Shown: one piece after another, positions 61,365 to 64,000 of the stretch | How the letters are laid out: the number at the start of each line of letters is the position of its first letter | Numbering within the stretch: the stretch's first letter is position 1 | Source of the DNA: Flavobacterium hercynium | GTDB lineage: Bacteria > Bacteroidota > Bacteroidia > Flavobacteriales > Flavobacteriaceae | Direction: 5' to 3' | Assembly: GCF_002217285.1 (NCBI RefSeq) | Contig: NZ_MUGW01000030.1 | Coordinates: 1 to 64,000 of the forward strand | DNA length: 64,000 nt | The notes under the pieces: model-generated | The model's database searches: none | What the model was told of the DNA's origin: nothing | What the model saw: only the letters and a program-made list of their open reading frames with translations | Translations under genes and position numbers: made by a program

Positions 61365-62030
61365 TTAAGCCTTTTTAAAAGCTCTAAACATTTCTCTTTT
61401 CCCCGGAGGTCCTGCTAATTTTTCTACGACAAATCCTACTTCTATCATACTTCTTTTAACAACTCCTCTGGCTGCATAGGTAACTAATACTCCATTTGGT
61501 CTTAAACTTTTATACATTTTCTCAAATATTTCGGTGCTCCACAACTCAGGTTGCACTCGAAATCCGAAGGCATCAAAGTAAATCAAATCAAAAATCTCAA
61601 AATCGTTTATTTCATGAAAAAATTGTTTTCTTTTGGTTAACGAAAAATCAGCGCTAATCTGTACTTTTTCGTTCCATTCGCATTCGTGCATTTCTGCAAA
61701 AACATCTTTATAGGTGATAGCTTCCAATTCGTCAACGTAATTCATTTCCAGAACTTCTTTAGCATCAACCGGGTAGGCTTCTACTCCAACGTAATCTATC
61801 TTTTGTTGTTTTTGTGTTGCTTCTAAAAAAGTAATAAAAGCATTCAGTCCTGTTCCAAAACCAATTTCCAGAATAGTCACCGGCTTCGCTTCAAACAACG
61901 AAAGTCCGTTCATTATAAATACATGTTTTGCTTCCTGAATTGCTCCATGTTTAGAATGGTAGGATTCATTCCATTCTGTCAAATGAATTGTTGTTGAGCC
62001 ATCTAACGTTTTAATAATCTCTCTTTCCAC
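61365..62030 (-). CDS. mnmD: tRNA mnm5s2U34 methyltransferase MnmD
   Basis: This 221-residue SAM-dependent methyltransferase of the DUF752/MnmD group has the SAM site ILEIGFGTGLNAF (about 53-65) and the active-site region YFDAFGFRVQPELWSTEIF (about 152-170), with AARGVVKRSM after it. It converts nm5 to mnm5 in 5-methylaminomethyl-2-thiouridine at the wobble position of tRNA-Lys, Glu and Gln. In E. coli this domain is fused to the MnmC oxidase; here it stands alone. It is divergent from ilvE. The modified anticodons are the same ones mimicked in the RNA array at 43.3 kb, a coincidence worth noting. Confidence 0.88.
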   Translation of the reverse strand: MEREIIKTLDGSTTIHLTEWNESYHSKHGAIQEAKHVFIMNGLSLFEAKPVTILEIGFGTGLNAFITFLEATQKQQKIDYVGVEAYPVDAKEVLEMNYVDELEAITYKDVFAEMHECEWNEKVQISADFSLTKRKQFFHEINDFEIFDLIYFDAFGFRVQPELWSTEIFEKMYKSLRPNGVLVTYAARGVVKRSMIEVGFVVEKLAGPPGKREMFRAFKKA

Positions 62031-62197
62031 TATTTACAATTTTGTAATGCCATTTTATTGATTTTTAGCCTTCTTTGTTAATCAAATTTAGTCAAAACAA
62101 ATGCGTAAAGCCTTAAAAAACGAGACAATTTTCATAAATTCTTTATAAAACTATCTTAATTTTTTAAGTTTATTATAAGATAAATAAATCGCAATTA

Positions 62198-62298
62198 AAT
62201 ACGGTAATTAATGCACTTTTACTAAGTAAATTAGAGATTTTTATCTAATTTTGTATTCAGTAAAAAATCTATTTAATACCAAAATCATTACCGTATTT
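62198..62298. promoter_or_regulatory. ilvE upstream region with -7 box and ATTACCGTATTT dyad
   Basis: TAATTTTG at 62246-62253 is a consensus -7 box. A 12-base inverted repeat, AAATACGGTAAT at 62198-62209 and ATTACCGTATTT at 62287-62298, brackets it with a 77-base spacer. This could be a looping operator, since ilvE is usually under amino-acid control. The rest of the 307-base gap (62031-62337) shows only A/T-rich sequence. Confidence 0.45.
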
Positions 62299-62337
62299 TT
62301 ACTATAGGAATGAAATTACATAAAAAACCATTTTATT

Positions 62338-63408
62338 ATGAGTACAACTCAAACAAGCAAAATTGAAATCAGAAAAGCTACTTCATCAAAAATAAGTGGA
62401 GTTGACTTTCAAAACTTAAGCTTTGGTGCTGTTTTTACAGACCATTTATTCGAATGTGATTTTAAAAATGGAGAATGGCAAACTCCTGTCATTAAACCTT
62501 ATGCTCCAATTCTGATGGATCCTTCTTCAAAAGTATTCCATTACGGACAAGCTATTTTCGAAGGAATGAAAGCTTATAAAGATGACAATAATGATGTTTG
62601 GTTGTTTAGACCAGACGAAAACTTCAAGCGTTTTAATAACTCAGCTACACGTATGGCAATGCCGGAAGTTCCTGAAGCTATTTTTATGGATGGTTTGAAT
62701 GAGTTACTAAAAATTGATCAGGAATGGATTCAAAAAGGGAACGGAAGCAGTATGTACATTCGTCCTTTTATGATTGCTACCGGTGCAGGTGTTGTTGCTA
62801 ATCCTTCTGACGAATATAAATTCATGATTTTATTATCTCCTGCACAATCGTATTATGCAGGCGAAGTAAAAGTAATTATCGCTGAACACTACAGCCGTGC
62901 TGCAAATGGCGGAATTGGTGCTGCAAAAGCAGCAGGAAATTATGCTGCACAATTTTACCCAACTAACTTGGCCAACAAAGATGGTTTCCAACAAGTTATC
63001 TGGACTGATGATGCTACACATACAAAATTAGAGGAAGCAGGTACAATGAACGTTTTCTTTAGAATCAACGATACATTATTGACTGCTCCGGTAAGCGAAA
63101 GAATTTTAGATGGTATTACCAGAAAAAGTTTAATTGCTATGGCTGAAAAAGAAGGATTGAATGTAGATGTTCGTCCGGTAATCGTTTCAGAATTGGTTGA
63201 AGCTGCTAAAAACGGATCGTTAAAAGAAATTTTTGGAGCAGGAACTGCTGCTGTAATTAGTGTAATTAAAGGTTTCTCTTATCAGGATGTTTATTATGAA
63301 ATGGCTCCTGCTGAAGATTCTTATGCAGCTCTTTTAAAAGAAAAACTAACAAGTCTTCAAAACAAACTTTCAGAAGATACTTTTGGATGGACGGTTAAGG
63401 TTCAATAA
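62338..63408 (+). CDS. ilvE: branched-chain amino-acid aminotransferase
   Basis: This 356-residue class IV PLP enzyme (type II IlvE) has YGQAIFEGMKAYK near residue 69 and a likely PLP lysine in GGIGAAKAAGNYAAQF (about 190-205). VNPSDEYKF-like substrate-loop sequence and LEEAGTMNVFFRI lie further on. It transfers amino groups between glutamate and the 2-keto acids of Leu, Ile and Val, in both synthesis and breakdown. The gene stands alone with its own terminator. Length and motifs are normal. Confidence 0.94.
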   Translation: MSTTQTSKIEIRKATSSKISGVDFQNLSFGAVFTDHLFECDFKNGEWQTPVIKPYAPILMDPSSKVFHYGQAIFEGMKAYKDDNNDVWLFRPDENFKRFNNSATRMAMPEVPEAIFMDGLNELLKIDQEWIQKGNGSSMYIRPFMIATGAGVVANPSDEYKFMILLSPAQSYYAGEVKVIIAEHYSRAANGGIGAAKAAGNYAAQFYPTNLANKDGFQQVIWTDDATHTKLEEAGTMNVFFRINDTLLTAPVSERILDGITRKSLIAMAEKEGLNVDVRPVIVSELVEAAKNGSLKEIFGAGTAAVISVIKGFSYQDVYYEMAPAEDSYAALLKEKLTSLQNKLSEDTFGWTVKVQ

Positions 63409-63430
63409 TCAAAAGAAACTAAAATAAATA

Positions 63431-63476
63431 CAAGCCCGACGTTTTGAGATTCTCTTACGTCGGGCTTCTTTTATAT
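63431..63476 (+). terminator. terminator after ilvE
   Basis: AAGCCCGACGT and ACGTCGGGCTT form an 11-base perfect stem followed by CTTTTA. The start of the next promoter overlaps its tail. Confidence 0.88.
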
Positions 63477-63481
63477 ATTTG
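63474..63481 (+). promoter_or_regulatory. -7 box of the Crp/Fnr-type gene
   Basis: TATATTTG matches TAnnTTTG and lies 20 bases before the start codon at 63502. Confidence 0.5.
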
Positions 63482-63501
63482 TTTTTCAAATTCAACCTGA
63501 A

Positions 63502-64000
63502 ATGATTGATAATGCTATTTTAAAGAATGTTGCTAAACATATTTCGCTAGACCAGGATGAAACAGCTTATTTCCTTTCCATTTTAAAGCAAAAGAAATAT
63601 CCTAAAAAAAGTAATATTTTAAAAGAAGGAGAAATTTGCCACACTATAAATTTTGTTCAGTCAGGCACTTTAAGAGCATTTTACAGAGATACTGAAGGAA
63701 AAGAATCTACTATTATGTTTGCTATTTCTGATTGGTGGATCACGGATATGTCCTGCTTCATTAGCCAGCAACCTGCCATGTTAAATATTGAAACAATCGA
63801 AGAAAGCACTATTTTTCATCTTCAAAAAGAAGATTTAGATGAATTGTATATAAAAATTCCAAAGTTCGAACGCTTTTTCAGAGTTATCATGCAAAACGCG
63901 TATATTAGAGAACAGCTCAGAGTGATTCAAAATTTATCACTATCAGCAGAACAGCGTTACCATATTTTCTTAAACAAATATCCACAAGTTGCGCAACAAG
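63502..64000 (+). CDS. Crp/Fnr-family regulator, 5' part (cut by window end)
   Basis: The frame opens with ATG at 63502 and runs to the window end without a stop (166 residues seen). It has the cyclic-nucleotide-binding beta roll: ILKEGEICHTINFVQSGTLRAFYRDTEGKESTIMFAISDWWITDMSCFISQQPA, then STIFHLQKEDLDELY. The helix IPKFERFFRVIMQNAYIREQLRVIQNLSLSAEQRYHIFLNKYP leads into the DNA-binding domain that must lie beyond 64000. The binding roll lacks the arginine/glutamate pair that contacts cAMP in CRP, so the ligand is unknown. Such proteins are numerous in Flavobacteria. Confidence 0.85.
   Translation, partial: MIDNAILKNVAKHISLDQDETAYFLSILKQKKYPKKSNILKEGEICHTINFVQSGTLRAFYRDTEGKESTIMFAISDWWITDMSCFISQQPAMLNIETIEESTIFHLQKEDLDELYIKIPKFERFFRVIMQNAYIREQLRVIQNLSLSAEQRYHIFLNKYPQVAQQ

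Overview
The window looks like a chromosomal segment of a Flavobacterium-type Bacteroidetes. The evidence is the low G+C, promoters of the Bacteroidetes type (TAnnTTTG at -7, in places with TTG/TTTG about 19-20 bases upstream), A-rich leaders instead of strong Shine-Dalgarno sites, a type IX secretion C-terminal tail, and bacillithiol and menaquinone genes. It opens with tRNA-His and housekeeping genes (bshB1, isochorismate synthase with a MenI-like thioesterase, purL, an acyl-CoA synthetase, a porin) plus a secreted modular endonuclease. From about 14.6 to 27.2 kb lie a WGR protein with a SWIM zinc-finger protein, a copper-site-less cupredoxin, an RlaP-type nucleotidyltransferase and a 1690-residue DUF4132/MolR-type protein. 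From 27.4 to 30.6 kb is a candidate toxin followed by three tandem YwqK-like (MORN-repeat) paralogues.

The most interesting part is 31.9-45.7 kb, an RNA-repair and conflict island. On the minus strand, in transcription order, it holds a RING/TerD-like protein of the MXAN_6230/SCO0854 type, a T4 Rnl1-like RNA ligase, a Hen1-type 3'-end RNA methyltransferase, a Pnkp-type ligase, a T4-like polynucleotide kinase/phosphatase, TatD, a second RlaP-type nucleotidyltransferase and an OLD-type ATPase-TOPRIM protein. On the plus strand are an HD phosphohydrolase and a WYL regulator.

The leader of the TerD-like gene (43.05-43.53 kb) is a non-coding array. Five copies of a split motif, GGTCAA-N8-TACTTC, alternate with tRNA pieces. 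One is a 118-base tRNA-like structure with good acceptor, D and T arms but a doubled or interrupted anticodon region; another is a minimal T-arm/acceptor structure. The variable N8 cores are complementary to nearby sequence: exactly for four copies and 7 of 8 for the fifth. A nearly identical 24-base inverted repeat sits at the divergent array/HD promoters and at the hen1 promoter, which suggests one regulon, perhaps run by the WYL protein. Together these suggest an inducible RNA-repair system with its own tRNA-mimic RNA.

The remainder (45.9-64 kb) is a MarR-controlled beta-oxidation operon, a chitinase, small envelope proteins, Cu/Zn superoxide dismutase, a LETM1-related protein, a carbonic anhydrase/SulP pair, divergent dps and oxyR, mnmD, ilvE and the start of a Crp/Fnr regulator. 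Several families of palindromic intergenic repeats are scattered through the window and cluster around the RNA-repair genes.
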